The notes: generated by a model from the letters alone, not told the origin. Shown: positions 36,649 to 49,541, counted from the first letter of the stretch. The stretch: DNA of 64,000 nt from Nematostella vectensis (GCF_932526225.1 NC_064044.1:15129453-15193452), one strand, 5' to 3'. Numbers and translations are program-made.

Positions 36649-36720
36649 TTCCCGTACCGGGAGTCGAACCCTGGCAGTCTGGGTGAAAACCAGAAATCCT
36701 AACCGCTAGACCATATGGGA
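36649..36720 (-). tRNA. tRNA-Glu(UUC), copy 69, long-unit type
   Basis: As copy 39. Confidence 0.6.
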
Positions 36721-36943
36721 TACCTGCTCACCTTAGGAAATGTTTTCTTGATTAAATACAGCGCGAAAAATAGTATTATGATACGATGATGTTTTCTCCA
36801 TAAATTTATCAAGCTCATATTTGTGACATTCTTTACAAACATGTCTGCCGTGTCTTGACTGTGAAAGAGCTCCAGTTAACAAAAATGGTTTAAAAAATGC
36901 CGAAACCCGGGATTTTTCAGAGTTCCTACAAACTCTCCGGATT

Positions 36944-36993
<50 letters not shown>

Positions 36994-37182
36994 TTCGGCA
37001 CGTTCATGTCCAGACTTAGTCTGTTTGGGCTTAAATATGATGAATTTTGAGTGAAGAAATAAAAAGTGCGCAAAATGGCAACCAAAGAAGGACTGCTCTT
37101 CTTCGCCATTGTTTTTGCGCAATAATCAAAACTTTATCTAATTATAAAAGTAAGACCTTCTAGATTTAAAAAAATGCATTTT

Positions 37183-37254
37183 TTCCCATACCGGGAGTCG
37201 AACCCGGGCAGTCTGGGTGAAAACCAGAAATCCTAACCGCTAGACCATATGGGA
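37183..37254 (-). tRNA. tRNA-Glu(UUC), copy 70
   Basis: G57, CTG; intact. Confidence 0.82.
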
Positions 37255-37485
37255 TATCTGCTCACCTTAGGAAATGTTTTCTTGATTAAATACAGCGCGA
37301 AGAATAGTATTAAGATACGATGATGTTTTCTCCATAAATTTATCAAGCTCATATTTGTACCATTCTTTACAAACATGTCTGCCGTGTCTTGACTGTGAAA
37401 GAGCTCCAGTTAACAAAAATGGTTTAAAAAATGCCGAAACAGGGGATTTTTCAGAGTTCCTACAAACTCTCCGGATTGAACCAGA

Positions 37486-37527
<42 letters not shown>

Positions 37528-37715
37528 TTCGGCACGTTCATGTCCAGACTTCGTCTGCTCGGGCTTAAATATGATGAATTTTGTATGAAAAAATAACAAG
37601 TGCGCAAAATGTCAAACAAAGAAGGACTGCTCTTCTTCGCCATTGTTTTTGCGCAATAATCAAAACTTTATCTAATTATAAAAGTAAGACCTTCTAGATT
37701 TAAAAAAATGCATTT

Positions 37716-37787
37716 TTCCCATACCGGGAGTAGAACCCGGGACGTCTGGGTGAAAACCAGAAATCCTAACCTCTAGACCATATGGGA
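37716..37787 (-). tRNA. tRNA-Glu(UUC), copy 71
   Basis: T57, CGT; D-loop C changed to A. Confidence 0.55.
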
Positions 37788-38010
37788 TATCTGCTCACCT
37801 TAGAAAATGTTTTCTTGATAAAATACAGCGCGAAGAATAGTATTAAGGTACGATGATGTTTTCTCCATAAATTTATCAAGCTCATTTTTGTACCATTCTT
37901 TACAAACATGTCTGCCGTGTCTTGACTGTTAAAGAGCTCCAGTTAACAAAAATGGTTTAAAAAATGCCGAAACCCGGGATTTTTCAGAGTTCCTACAAAC
38001 TCTCCGGATT

Positions 38011-38042
<32 letters not shown>

Positions 38043-38249
38043 TTCTCCCAACTGAGCTATTTCGGCACGTTCATGTCCAGACTTAGTCTGCTCGAGCTTA
38101 AATATGATGAATTTTGAATGAAGAAATAAAAAGTGCGCAAAATGGCAACCAAAGAAGGACTGCTCTTCTTCGCCATTGTTTTTGCGCAATAATCAAAACT
38201 TTATCTAATTATAAAAGTAAGACCTTCTAGATTTAAAAAAATGCATTTT

Positions 38250-38316
38250 TTCCCATACCGGGAGTCGAACCCGTCTGGGTGAAAACCAGAAATTTTAACC
38301 GCTAGACCATATGGGA
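38250..38316 (-). pseudogene. tRNA-Glu pseudogene, copy 72
   Basis: Five nucleotides are missing between the anticodon stem and T stem (67 nt in all), and the D-arm side carries two further changes. The variable loop cannot form normally. Confidence 0.75.
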
Positions 38317-38547
38317 TATCTGCTCACCTTAGGAAATGTTTTCTTCATTAAATGCAGCGCGAATAATAGTATTGAGATACGATGATGTTTTCTCCATAAA
38401 TTTATCAAGCTCATATTTGTACCATTCTTTACAAACATGTTTGCCGTGACTTGACTGTGAAAGAGCTCCAGTTAACAAAAATGATTTAAAAAATGCCGAA
38501 ACAGGGGATTTTTCAGAGTTCCTACAAACTCTCCGGATTGAACCAGA

Positions 38548-38589
<42 letters not shown>

Positions 38590-38777
38590 TTCGGCACGTT
38601 CATGTCCAGATTTAGTCTGTTAGGGCTTAAATATGATGAATTTTGAATGAAAAAATAAAAAGTGCCAAAATGGCAACCAAAGAAGGACTGCTCTTCCTCG
38701 CCATTGTTTTTGCGCAATAATCAAAACTTTATCTATCTATAAAAGTAAGACCTTCTAGATTTAAAAAAATGCATTTT

Positions 38778-38850
38778 TTCCCATACCGGGAGTCAAACCC
38801 GGGCCGTCTGGGTAAAAAACCAGAAATCCTAACCGCTAGACCATATGGGA
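38778..38850 (-). pseudogene. tRNA-Glu pseudogene, copy 73
   Basis: The anticodon loop has 8 nt (TTTTTTAC), so no UUC anticodon can be presented; C56 is also T. Confidence 0.7.
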
Positions 38851-39311
38851 TATCTGCTCACCTTAGGAATTGTTTTCTTGATTAAATACAGCGCGAAGAA
38901 TAGTATTAAGGTACGATGATGTTTTCTCCATAAATTTATCAAGCTCATATTTGTACCATTCTTTACAAACATGTCTGCCGTGTCTTGACTGTGAAAGAGC
39001 TCCAGTTAACAAAAATGGTTTAAAAAATGCCGAAACCCGGGATTTTTCAGAGTTCCTACAAACTCTCCGGATTGAACCAGGGACCTTCAGATCTTCAGTT
39101 TGACGCTCTCCCAACTGAGCTATTTCGGCATGTTCATGTCCAGACTTAGTCTGCTCGGGATTAAATATGATGAATTTTGAATGAAGAAATAAAAAGTGCG
39201 CAAAATGGCAACCAAAGAAGGACTGCTCTTCTTCGCCATTGTTTTTGCGCAATAATCAAAACTTTATCTAATTATAAAAGTAAGACCTTCTAGATTTAAA
39301 AAAATGCATTT

Positions 39312-39383
39312 TTCCCATACCGGGAGTAGAACCCGGGACGTCTGGGTGAAAACCAGAAATCCTAACCGCTAGACCATATGGGA
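39312..39383 (-). tRNA. tRNA-Glu(UUC), copy 74
   Basis: T57, CGT; otherwise intact. Confidence 0.65.
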
Positions 39384-39606
39384 TACCTGCTCACCTTAGG
39401 AAATGTTTTCTTGATTAAATACAGCGCGAAGAATAGTATTATGATGCGATGATGTTTTGTCCATAAATTTATCAAGCTCATATTTGTGCCATTCTTTACA
39501 AACATGTCTGCCGTGTCTTGACTGTGAAAGAGCTCCAGTTAACAAAAATGGTTTAAAAAATGCCGAAACCCGGGATTTTTCAGAGTTCCTACAAACTCTC
39601 CGGATT

Positions 39607-39656
<50 letters not shown>

Positions 39657-39868
39657 TTCGGCAAGTTCATGTCCAGACTTAGTCTGCTCGGGCTTAAATA
39701 TGATGAATTTTGAATGAAAAAATAAAAAGTGCCGAAATGGCAACCAAAGAAGGACTGCTCTTCCTCGCAATTGTTTTTGCGCAATATTCAAAACTTTGTT
39801 TTTGCGCAATAGTCGATACTTTATCTAATTAAATCGGTAAGAACTTCTAGATTAAAATAAAAGAGATT

Positions 39869-39940
39869 TTCCCGTACCGGGAGTCGAACCCTGGCTGTCT
39901 GGGTGAAAACCAGAAATCCTAACCGCTAGACCATATGGGA
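39869..39940 (-). tRNA. tRNA-Glu(UUC), copy 75, long-unit type
   Basis: Duplicate of copy 64 at offset 5,911. Confidence 0.6.
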
Positions 39941-40163
39941 TACCTGCTCACCTTAGGAAATGTTTTCTTGATTAAATACAGCGCGAAAAATAGTATTATG
40001 ATACGATGATGTTTTCTCCATAAATTTATCAAGCTTATATTTGTACCATTCTTTACAAACATGTCTGCCGTGTCTTGACTGTGAAAGAGCTCCAGTTAAC
40101 AAAAATGGTTTAAAAAATGCCGAAACCCGTGATTTTTCAGAGTTCCTACAAACTCTCCGGATT

Positions 40164-40213
<50 letters not shown>

Positions 40214-40401
40214 TTCGGCACGTTCATGTCCAGACTTAGTCTGCTCGAGCTTAAATATGATGAATTTTGAATGAAGAAATAAAAAGTGCGCAAAATGGCA
40301 ACCAAAGAAGGACTGCTCTTCTTCGCCATTGTTTTTGCGCATAAATCAAAACTTTATCTAATTATAAAAGTAAGACCTTCTAGATTTAAAAAAATGCATT
40401 T

Positions 40402-40473
40402 TTCCCATACCGGGAGTAGAACCCGGGCCGTCTGGGTGAAAACCAGAAATCCTAACCGCTAGACCATATGGGA
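40402..40473 (-). tRNA. tRNA-Glu(UUC), copy 76
   Basis: Duplicate of copy 65 at offset 5,911. Confidence 0.65.
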
Positions 40474-40697
40474 TATCTGCTCACCTTAGGAAATGTTTTC
40501 TTGATTAAATACAGCGCGAAGAATAGTATTGAGGTACGATGATGTTTTCTCCATAAATTTATCAAGCTCATATTTGTACCATTCTTTACAAACATGTCTG
40601 CCGTGTCTTGACTGTGAAAGATCTCCAGTTAACAAAAATGGTTTAAAAAAATGCCGAAACCCGGGATTTTTCAGAGTTCCTACAAACTCTCCGGATT

Positions 40698-40747
<50 letters not shown>

Positions 40748-40936
40748 TTCGGCACGTTCATGTCCAGACTTAGTCTGCTCGGGCTTAAATATGATGAATT
40801 TTGAATGAAGAAATAAAAAGTGCGCAAATTGGCAACCAAAGAAGGACTGCTGTTCTTCGCCATTGTTTTTGCGCAATAATTAAAACTTTATCTAATTATA
40901 AAAGTAAGACCTTCTAGATTTTAAAAAATGCATTTT

Positions 40937-41008
40937 TTCCCATACCGGGAGTCGAACCCGGGCCGTCTGGGTGAAAACCAGAAATCCTAACCGCTAGACC
41001 ATATGGGA
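40937..41008 (-). tRNA. tRNA-Glu(UUC), copy 77
   Basis: Identical to the reference copy; duplicate of copy 66. Confidence 0.85.
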
Positions 41009-41231
41009 TATCTGCTCAACTTAGGAAATGTTTTCTTGATTAAATACAGCGCGAAGAATAGTATTAAGATACAATGATGTTTTCTCCATAAATTTATCAA
41101 GCTCATATTTGTACCATTCTTTACAAACATGTCTGCCGTGTCTTGACTGTGAAAGAGCTCCAGTTAACAAAAATGGTTTAAAAAATGCCGAAACAGGGGA
41201 TTTTTCAGAGTTCCTACAAACTCTCCGGATT

Positions 41232-41281
<50 letters not shown>

Positions 41282-41469
41282 TTCGGCACGTTCATGTCCA
41301 GACTTAGTCTGCTCGGGCTTAAATATGATGAATTTTGAATGAAGAAATAATAAGTGCGCAAAATTGCAACCAAAGAAGGACTGCTCTTCTTCGCCATTGT
41401 TTTTGCGCAATAATCAAAACTTTATCTAATTATAAAAGTAAGACCTTCTCGATTTAAAAAAATGCATTT

Positions 41470-41541
41470 TTCCCATACCGGGAGTAGAACCCGAGACGTC
41501 TGGGTGAAAACCAGAAATCCTAACCGCTAGACCATATGGGA
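41470..41541 (-). tRNA. tRNA-Glu(UUC), copy 78
   Basis: Duplicate of copy 67. Confidence 0.55.
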
Positions 41542-41773
41542 TATCTGCTCAACTTAGGAAAGGTTTTCTTGCTTATTAACAGCGCGAAAAATAGTATCAT
41601 GATACGATGATGTTTTCACCATAAATTTATTAAGCTCATATTTGTGCCATTCTTTACAAACATGTCTGCCGTGTCTTGACTGTGAAAGAGGTCCAGTTAA
41701 CAAAAATGGTTTAAAGAAATGCCGAAACCCGGGATTGTTCAGAGTTCCTACAAACTCTCCGGATTGAACCAGA

Positions 41774-41815
<42 letters not shown>

Positions 41816-42001
41816 TTCGGCACGTTCATGTCCAGACTTCGTCTGCTCGGGCTTAAATATGATGAATTTTGTATGAAAAAAAAAAGTGCGCAAAATGTCA
41901 AACAAAGAAGGACTGCTCTTCTTCGCCATTGTTTTTGCGCAATAATCGAAACTTTATCTAATTATAAAAGTAAGACCTTCTAGATTTAAAAAAATGCATT
42001 T

Positions 42002-42073
42002 TTTCCATATCGGGAGTCGAACCCGGGCCGTCTGGGTGAAAACCAGAAATCCTAACCGCTAGACCATATGGGA
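42002..42073 (-). tRNA. tRNA-Glu(UUC), copy 79
   Basis: Duplicate of copy 68, with the same two mismatches. Confidence 0.5.
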
Positions 42074-42559
42074 TATCTGCTCACCATAGGAAATGTTTTC
42101 TTGATTAAATACAGCGCGAAGAATAGTATCGTGATACAATGATGTTTTCTCCATAAATTTATCAAGCTCATATTTGTGCCATTCTTTACAAACATGTCTG
42201 CCGTGTCTTGACTGTGAAAGAGCTCCAGTTAACAAAAATGGTTTTAAAAAATGCCGCAACCCGGGATTTTTCAGAGTTCCTACAAACTCTACGGATTGAA
42301 CCAGGGACCTTCAGATCTTTAGTCTGACGCTCTCCCAACTGAGCTATTTCGGCACGTTCATGTCCAGACTTAGTCTGCTCGGGCTTAAATATTATGAATT
42401 TTGAATGAAAAAATAAAAAGTGCCGAAATGGCAACCAAAGAAGGACTGCTCTTCCTCGCCATTGTTTTTGCGCAATATTCAAAACTTTGTTTTTGCGCAA
42501 TAGTCGAAACTTTATCTAATTAAATCGGTAAGAACTTCTAGATTAAAATAAAAGAGATT

Positions 42560-42631
42560 TTCCCGTACCGGGAGTCGAACCCTGGCAGTCTGGGTGAAAA
42601 CCAGAAATCCTAACCGCTAGACCATATGGGA
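42560..42631 (-). tRNA. tRNA-Glu(UUC), copy 80, long-unit type
   Basis: Duplicate of copy 69. Confidence 0.6.
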
Positions 42632-42854
42632 TACCTGCTCACCTTAGGAAATGTTTTCTTGATTAAATACAGCGCGAAAAATAGTATTATGATACGATGA
42701 TGTTTTCTCCATAAATTTATCAAGCTCATATTTGTGACATTCTTTACAAACATGTCTGCCGTGTCTTGACTGTGAAAGAGCTCCAGTTAACAAAAATGGT
42801 TTAAAAAATGCCGAAACCCGGGATTTTTCAGAGTTCCTACAAACTCTCCGGATT

Positions 42855-42904
<50 letters not shown>

Positions 42905-43093
42905 TTCGGCACGTTCATGTCCAGACTTAGTCTGTTTGGGCTTAAATATGATGAATTTTGAGTGAAGAAATAAAAAGTGCGCAAAATGGCAACCAAAGAA
43001 GGACTGCTCTTCTTCGCCATTGTTTTTGCGCAATAATCAAAACTTTATCTAATTATAAAAGTAAGACCTTCTAGATTTAAAAAAATGCATTTT

Positions 43094-43165
43094 TTCCCAT
43101 ACCGGGAGTCGAACCCGGGCAGTCTGGGTGAAAACCAGAAATCCTAACCGCTAGACCATATGGGA
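43094..43165 (-). tRNA. tRNA-Glu(UUC), copy 81
   Basis: Duplicate of copy 70; intact. Confidence 0.82.
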
Positions 43166-43396
43166 TATCTGCTCACCTTAGGAAATGTTTTCTTGATTAA
43201 ATACAGCGCGAAGAATAGTATTAAGATACGATGATGTTTTCTCCATAAATTTATCAAGCTCATATTTGTACCATTCTTTACAAACATGTCTGCCGTGTCT
43301 TGACTGTGAAAGAGCTCCAGTTAACAAAAATGGTTTAAAAAATGCCGAAACAGGGGATTTTTCAGAGTTCCTACAAACTCTCCGGATTGAACCAGA

Positions 43397-43438
<42 letters not shown>

Positions 43439-43626
43439 TTCGGCACGTTCATGTCCAGACTTCGTCTGCTCGGGCTTAAATATGATGAATTTTGTATGAA
43501 AAAATAACAAGTGCGCAAAATGTCAAACAAAGAAGGACTGCTCTTCTTCGCCATTGTTTTTGCGCAATAATCAAAACTTTATCTAATTATAAAAGTAAGA
43601 CCTTCTAGATTTAAAAAAATGCATTT

Positions 43627-43698
43627 TTCCCATACCGGGAGTAGAACCCGGGACGTCTGGGTGAAAACCAGAAATCCTAACCTCTAGACCATATGGGA
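43627..43698 (-). tRNA. tRNA-Glu(UUC), copy 82
   Basis: Duplicate of copy 71. Confidence 0.55.
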
Positions 43699-43921
43699 TA
43701 TCTGCTCACCTTAGAAAATGTTTTCTTGATAAAATACAGCGCGAAGAATAGTATTAAGGTACGATGATGTTTTCTCCATAAATTTATCAAGCTCATTTTT
43801 GTACCATTCTTTACAAACATGTCTGCCGTGTCTTGACTGTTAAAGAGCTCCAGTTAACAAAAATGGTTTAAAAAATGCCGAAACCCGGGATTTTTCAGAG
43901 TTCCTACAAACTCTCCGGATT

Positions 43922-43953
<32 letters not shown>

Positions 43954-44160
43954 TTCTCCCAACTGAGCTATTTCGGCACGTTCATGTCCAGACTTAGTCT
44001 GCTCGAGCTTAAATATGATGAATTTTGAATGAAGAAATAAAAAGTGCGCAAAATGGCAACCAAAGAAGGACTGCTCTTCTTCGCCATTGTTTTTGCGCAA
44101 TAATCAAAACTTTATCTAATTATAAAAGTAAGACCTTCTAGATTTAAAAAAATGCATTTT

Positions 44161-44227
44161 TTCCCATACCGGGAGTCGAACCCGTCTGGGTGAAAACCAG
44201 AAATTTTAACCGCTAGACCATATGGGA
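44161..44227 (-). pseudogene. tRNA-Glu pseudogene, copy 83
   Basis: Duplicate of copy 72, with the same 5-nt loss. Confidence 0.75.
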
Positions 44228-44458
44228 TATCTGCTCACCTTAGGAAATGTTTTCTTCATTAAATGCAGCGCGAATAATAGTATTGAGATACGATGATGTT
44301 TTCTCCATAAATTTATCAAGCTCATATTTGTACCATTCTTTACAAACATGTTTGCCGTGACTTGACTGTGAAAGAGCTCCAGTTAACAAAAATGATTTAA
44401 AAAATGCCGAAACAGGGGATTTTTCAGAGTTCCTACAAACTCTCCGGATTGAACCAGA

Positions 44459-44500
<42 letters not shown>

Positions 44501-44688
44501 TTCGGCACGTTCATGTCCAGATTTAGTCTGTTAGGGCTTAAATATGATGAATTTTGAATGAAAAAATAAAAAGTGCCAAAATGGCAACCAAAGAAGGACT
44601 GCTCTTCCTCGCCATTGTTTTTGCGCAATAATCAAAACTTTATCTATCTATAAAAGTAAGACCTTCTAGATTTAAAAAAATGCATTTT

Positions 44689-44761
44689 TTCCCATACCGG
44701 GAGTCAAACCCGGGCCGTCTGGGTAAAAAACCAGAAATCCTAACCGCTAGACCATATGGGA
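44689..44761 (-). pseudogene. tRNA-Glu pseudogene, copy 84
   Basis: Duplicate of copy 73, with the same 8-nt anticodon loop. Confidence 0.7.
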
Positions 44762-45222
44762 TATCTGCTCACCTTAGGAATTGTTTTCTTGATTAAATAC
44801 AGCGCGAAGAATAGTATTAAGGTACGATGATGTTTTCTCCATAAATTTATCAAGCTCATATTTGTACCATTCTTTACAAACATGTCTGCCGTGTCTTGAC
44901 TGTGAAAGAGCTCCAGTTAACAAAAATGGTTTAAAAAATGCCGAAACCCGGGATTTTTCAGAGTTCCTACAAACTCTCCGGATTGAACCAGGGACCTTCA
45001 GATCTTCAGTTTGACGCTCTCCCAACTGAGCTATTTCGGCATGTTCATGTCCAGACTTAGTCTGCTCGGGATTAAATATGATGAATTTTGAATGAAGAAA
45101 TAAAAAGTGCGCAAAATGGCAACCAAAGAAGGACTGCTCTTCTTCGCCATTGTTTTTGCGCAATAATCAAAACTTTATCTAATTATAAAAGTAAGACCTT
45201 CTAGATTTAAAAAAATGCATTT

Positions 45223-45294
45223 TTCCCATACCGGGAGTAGAACCCGGGACGTCTGGGTGAAAACCAGAAATCCTAACCGCTAGACCATATGGGA
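45223..45294 (-). tRNA. tRNA-Glu(UUC), copy 85
   Basis: Duplicate of copy 74; T57, CGT. Confidence 0.65.
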
Positions 45295-45523
45295 TACCTG
45301 CTCACCTTAGGAAATGTTTTCTTGATTAAATACAGCGCGAAGAATAGTATTATGATGCGATGATGTTTTGTCCATAAATTTATCAAGCTCATATTTGTGC
45401 CATTCTTTACAAACATGTCTGCCGTGTCTTGACTGTGAAAGAGGTCTAGTTAACAAAAATGGTTTAAAAAAATGCCGAAACCCGGGATTTTTCAGAGTTC
45501 CTACAAACTCTCAGGATTGAACA

Positions 45524-45556
<33 letters not shown>

Positions 45557-45757
45557 AAACTGAGCTATTTCGGCACGTTCATGTCCAGACTTAGTCTGCT
45601 CGGGCTTAAATATGATGAATTTTGAATGAAGAAATAATAAGTGCGCAAAATGGGAACCAAAGAAGGACTGCTCTTCTTCGCCACTGTTTTTGCGCAATAA
45701 TCAAAACTTTATCTAATTATAAAAGTAAGACCTTCTAGATTTACAAATATGCATTTT

Positions 45758-45829
45758 TTCCCATACCAGGAGTCGAACCCGGGCCGTCTGGGTGAAAACC
45801 AGAAATCCTAACAGCTAGACCATATGGGA
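45758..45829 (-). tRNA. tRNA-Glu(UUC), copy 86
   Basis: G57, CGG; T-stem pair 51-63 is G-T and one D-loop G is T. Confidence 0.6.
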
Positions 45830-46060
45830 TATCTGCTCAACTTAGGAAATGTTTTCTTGCTTATTAACAGCGCGAAGAATAGTATCATGATACGATGATG
45901 TTTTCTCCATAAATTTATTAAGCTTATATTTGTGCCATTCTTTACAAACATGTCTGCCGTGTCTTGACTGTGAAAGTGCTCCAGTTAACAAAAATGGTTT
46001 AAAAAATGCCGAAACAGGGGATTTTTCAGAGTTCCTACAAAGTCTCCGGATTGAACCAGA

Positions 46061-46099
<39 letters not shown>

Positions 46100-46290
46100 C
46101 ATTTCGGAACGTTCATGTCCAGACTTCGTCTGCTCGGGCTTAAATATGATGAATTTTGTATGAAAAAATAAAAAGCGCGCAAAATGTCAAACAAAAAAGG
46201 ACTGCTCTTCTTCGCCATTGTTTTTGCGCAATAATCAAAACTTTATCTTATTATAAAAGTAAGACCTTCTAGATTTAAAAAAATGCATTT

Positions 46291-46362
46291 TTCCCATACC
46301 GGGAGTAGAACCCGGGACGTCTGGTTGAAAACCAGAAATCGTAACCGCTAGACCATATGGGA
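46291..46362 (-). tRNA. tRNA-Glu(UUC), copy 87
   Basis: T57, CGT; base 38 is A, and one base near position 26 is changed. Confidence 0.55.
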
Positions 46363-46594
46363 TATCTGCTCAACTTAGGAAATGTTTTCTTGCTTATTAA
46401 CAGCGCGAAGAATAGTATCATGATACGATGATGTTTTCTCCATAAATTTATTAAGCTCATATTTGTGCCATTCTTTATAAACATGTCTGCCGTGTCTTGA
46501 CTGTGAAAGAGGTCCAGTTAACAAAAATGGTTTAAAGAAATGCCGAAACCCGGGATTGTTCAGAGTTCCTACAAACTCTCCGGATTGAACCAGA

Positions 46595-46636
<42 letters not shown>

Positions 46637-46824
46637 TTCGGCACGTTCATGTCCAGACTTCGTCTGCTCGGGCTTGAATATGATGAAATTTGTATGAAAA
46701 AAAAAAAGTGCGCAAAATGTCAAACAAAGAAGGACTGCTCTTCTTCGCCATTGTTTTTGCGCAATAATCAAAACTTTATCTAATTATAAAAGTAAGACCT
46801 TCTAGATTTAAAAAAATGCATTTT

Positions 46825-46896
46825 TTCCCATACCGGGAGTAGAACCCGGGACGTCTGGGTGAAAACCAGAAATCCTAACCGCTAGACCATATGGGA
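46825..46896 (-). tRNA. tRNA-Glu(UUC), copy 88
   Basis: T57, CGT; otherwise intact. Confidence 0.65.
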
Positions 46897-47127
46897 TACC
46901 TGCTCACCTTAGGAAATGTTTTCTTGATTAAATACAGCGCGAAGAATAGTATTTTGATACGATGATGTTTTCTCCATAAATTTATCAAGCTCATATTTGT
47001 GCCATTCTTTACAAACATGTCTGCCGTGTCTTGAATGTGAAAGAGGTCCAGTTAACAAAAATGGTTTAAAAAAATGCCGAAACTCGGGATTTTTCAGAGT
47101 TCCTACTAACTCTCCGGATTGAACCAT

Positions 47128-47170
<43 letters not shown>

Positions 47171-47358
47171 TTTGGCACGTTCATGTCCAGACTTAGTCTG
47201 CTCGGGCTTAAATATGATGAGTTTTGTATGAAAAAATAAAAAGTGCGCAAAATGTCAAACAAAGAAGGACTGCTCTTCTTCGCCATTGTTTTTGCGCAAT
47301 AATCAAAACTTTATCTAATTATAAAAGTAAGACCTTCTAGATTTAAAAAAATGCATTT

Positions 47359-47430
47359 TTCCCATACCGGGAGTCGAACCCGGGACGTCTGGGTGAAAAC
47401 CAGAAATCCTAACCGCTAGACCATATGGGA
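47359..47430 (-). tRNA. tRNA-Glu(UUC), copy 89
   Basis: G57 with CGT, the recombinant type of copy 53; intact. Confidence 0.82.
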
Positions 47431-47653
47431 TATCTGCTCACCTTAGGAAATGTTTTCTTGATTAAATACAGCGCAAATAATAGTATAAAGATACGATGAT
47501 GTTTTCTCCATAAATTTATCAAGCTCATATTTGTGCCATTCTTTACAAACATGTCTGCCGTGTCTTGACTGTGAAAGAGCTCCAGTTAACAAAAATGGTT
47601 TAAAAAATGCCGAAACCCGGGATTTTTCAGAGTTCCTACAAACTCTCCTGATT

Positions 47654-47703
<50 letters not shown>

Positions 47704-47916
47704 TTCGGCAAGTTCATGACCAGACTTAGTCTGCTCGGGCTTAAATATGATGAATTTTGAATGAAAAAATAAAAAAGTGCCAAAATGGCAACCAAAGAAG
47801 GACTGATCTTCCTCGCCATTGTTTTTGCGCAATATTCAAAACTTTGTTTTTGCGCAATAGTCGAAACTTTATCTAATTAAATCGGTAAGAACTTCTAGAT
47901 TAAAATAAAAGAGATT

Positions 47917-47988
47917 TTCCCGTACCGGGAGTCGAACCCTGGCAGTCTGGGTGAAAACCAGAAATTCTAACCGCTAGACCATATGGGA
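47917..47988 (-). tRNA. tRNA-Glu(UUC), copy 90, long-unit type
   Basis: As copy 39, plus one base change near position 26. Confidence 0.55.
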
Positions 47989-48451
47989 TATCTGCTCAAC
48001 TTAGGAAATGGTTTCTTGCTTATTAACAGCGCGAAGAATAGTATCATGACACTATGATGTTTTCTCCATAAATTTGTTAAGCTCATATTTGTGCCATTCT
48101 TTACAAACATGTCTGCCGTGTCTTGACTGTGAAAGAGGTCCAGTCAACAAAAATGGTTTAAAGAAATGCCGGAACCCGGGATTGTTCAGAGATCCTACAA
48201 ACTCTCCGGATTGCACCAAGGACCTTCAGATCCTCAGTCTGACGCTCTCCCAACTAAGCTATTTCGGCACGTTCATGTCCAGCCTTAGTCTGCTCGGGCT
48301 TAAATATGATGATTTTTGAATGAAAAAATAAAAAGTGCGCAAAATGGCAACCAAAGAAAGACTGCTCTTCTTCCCCATTGTTTTTGCGCAATAATCAAAC
48401 CTTTATCTAATTATAAAAGTAAGAGCTTCTAGATTAAAAAAAATGCATTTT

Positions 48452-48523
48452 TTCCAATACCGGGAGTAGAACCCGGGCCGTCTGGGTGAAAACCAGAAAT
48501 CCTAACCGCTAGACCATATGGGA
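48452..48523 (-). tRNA. tRNA-Glu(UUC), copy 91
   Basis: T57, CGG; acceptor mismatch C4-T69. Confidence 0.5.
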
Positions 48524-48984
48524 TATCTGCTCACCTTAGGGAATGTTTTCTTGATTAAATACATTGCGAAGAATAGTATTATGATACGATGATGTTTTCT
48601 CCATAAATTTATCAAGCTTATATTTGTACCATTCTTTACAAACATGTCTGCCGTGTCTTGACTGTGAAAGAGCTCCAGTTAACAAAAATGGTTTAAAAAA
48701 TGCCGAAACCCGGGATTTTTCAGAGTTCCTACAAACTCTCCGGATTGAACCAGGGACCTTCAGATCTTCAATCTGACGCTCTCCCAACTTAGCTATTTCG
48801 GCACGTTCATGTCCAGACTTCGTCTGCTCGGGCTTAAATATGATGAATTTTGTATGAAAAAATAAAAAGTGCGCAAAATGTCAAACAATAAAGGACTGCT
48901 CTTCTTCGCCATTGTTTTTGCGCAATAATCAAAACTTTATCTAATTATAAAAGTGAGACCTTCTAGATTAAAACAAATGCATTC

Positions 48985-49054
48985 TTCCATACCGGGAGTC
49001 AAACCCGGGCAGTCTGGGTGAAACCAGAAATCCTAACCGCTAGACCATATGGGA
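48985..49054 (-). pseudogene. tRNA-Glu pseudogene, copy 92
   Basis: One base is missing in the anticodon loop (6 nt left) and one in the acceptor 3' strand; C56 is T. The left boundary is approximate. Confidence 0.7.
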
Positions 49055-49541
49055 TATCTGCTCACCTTAGGAAATGTTTTTTTGATTAAATTACAGCGCG
49101 AAGAATAGTATTATGATACGATGATGTTTTCTCCATAAATTTATCAAGCTTATATTTGTGCCATTCTTTACAAACATGTCTGCCGTGTCTTGACTGTGAA
49201 AGAGGTCCAGCTAACAAAAATGGTTTAAAAAAATGCCGAAACCCGGGATTTTTCAGAGTTCTTTCAAACTCTCCGGATTGAACCATGGACCTTCAGATCT
49301 TCAGTATGACGCTCTCCCAACTGAGCTTTTTCGACACGTTCATGTCCAGACTTAGTCTGCTCGGGCTTAAATATGATGAATTTTGAATGAAAAAATAAAA
49401 AGTGCTAAAATGGCAACCAAAGAAGGACTGCTCTTCCTCGCCATTGTTTTTGCGCAATATTCAAAACTTTGTTTTAGGGCAATAGTCGAAACTTTATCTA
49501 ATGAAATAGGTAAGAACTTCTAGATTAAAAAAAAAGAGATT

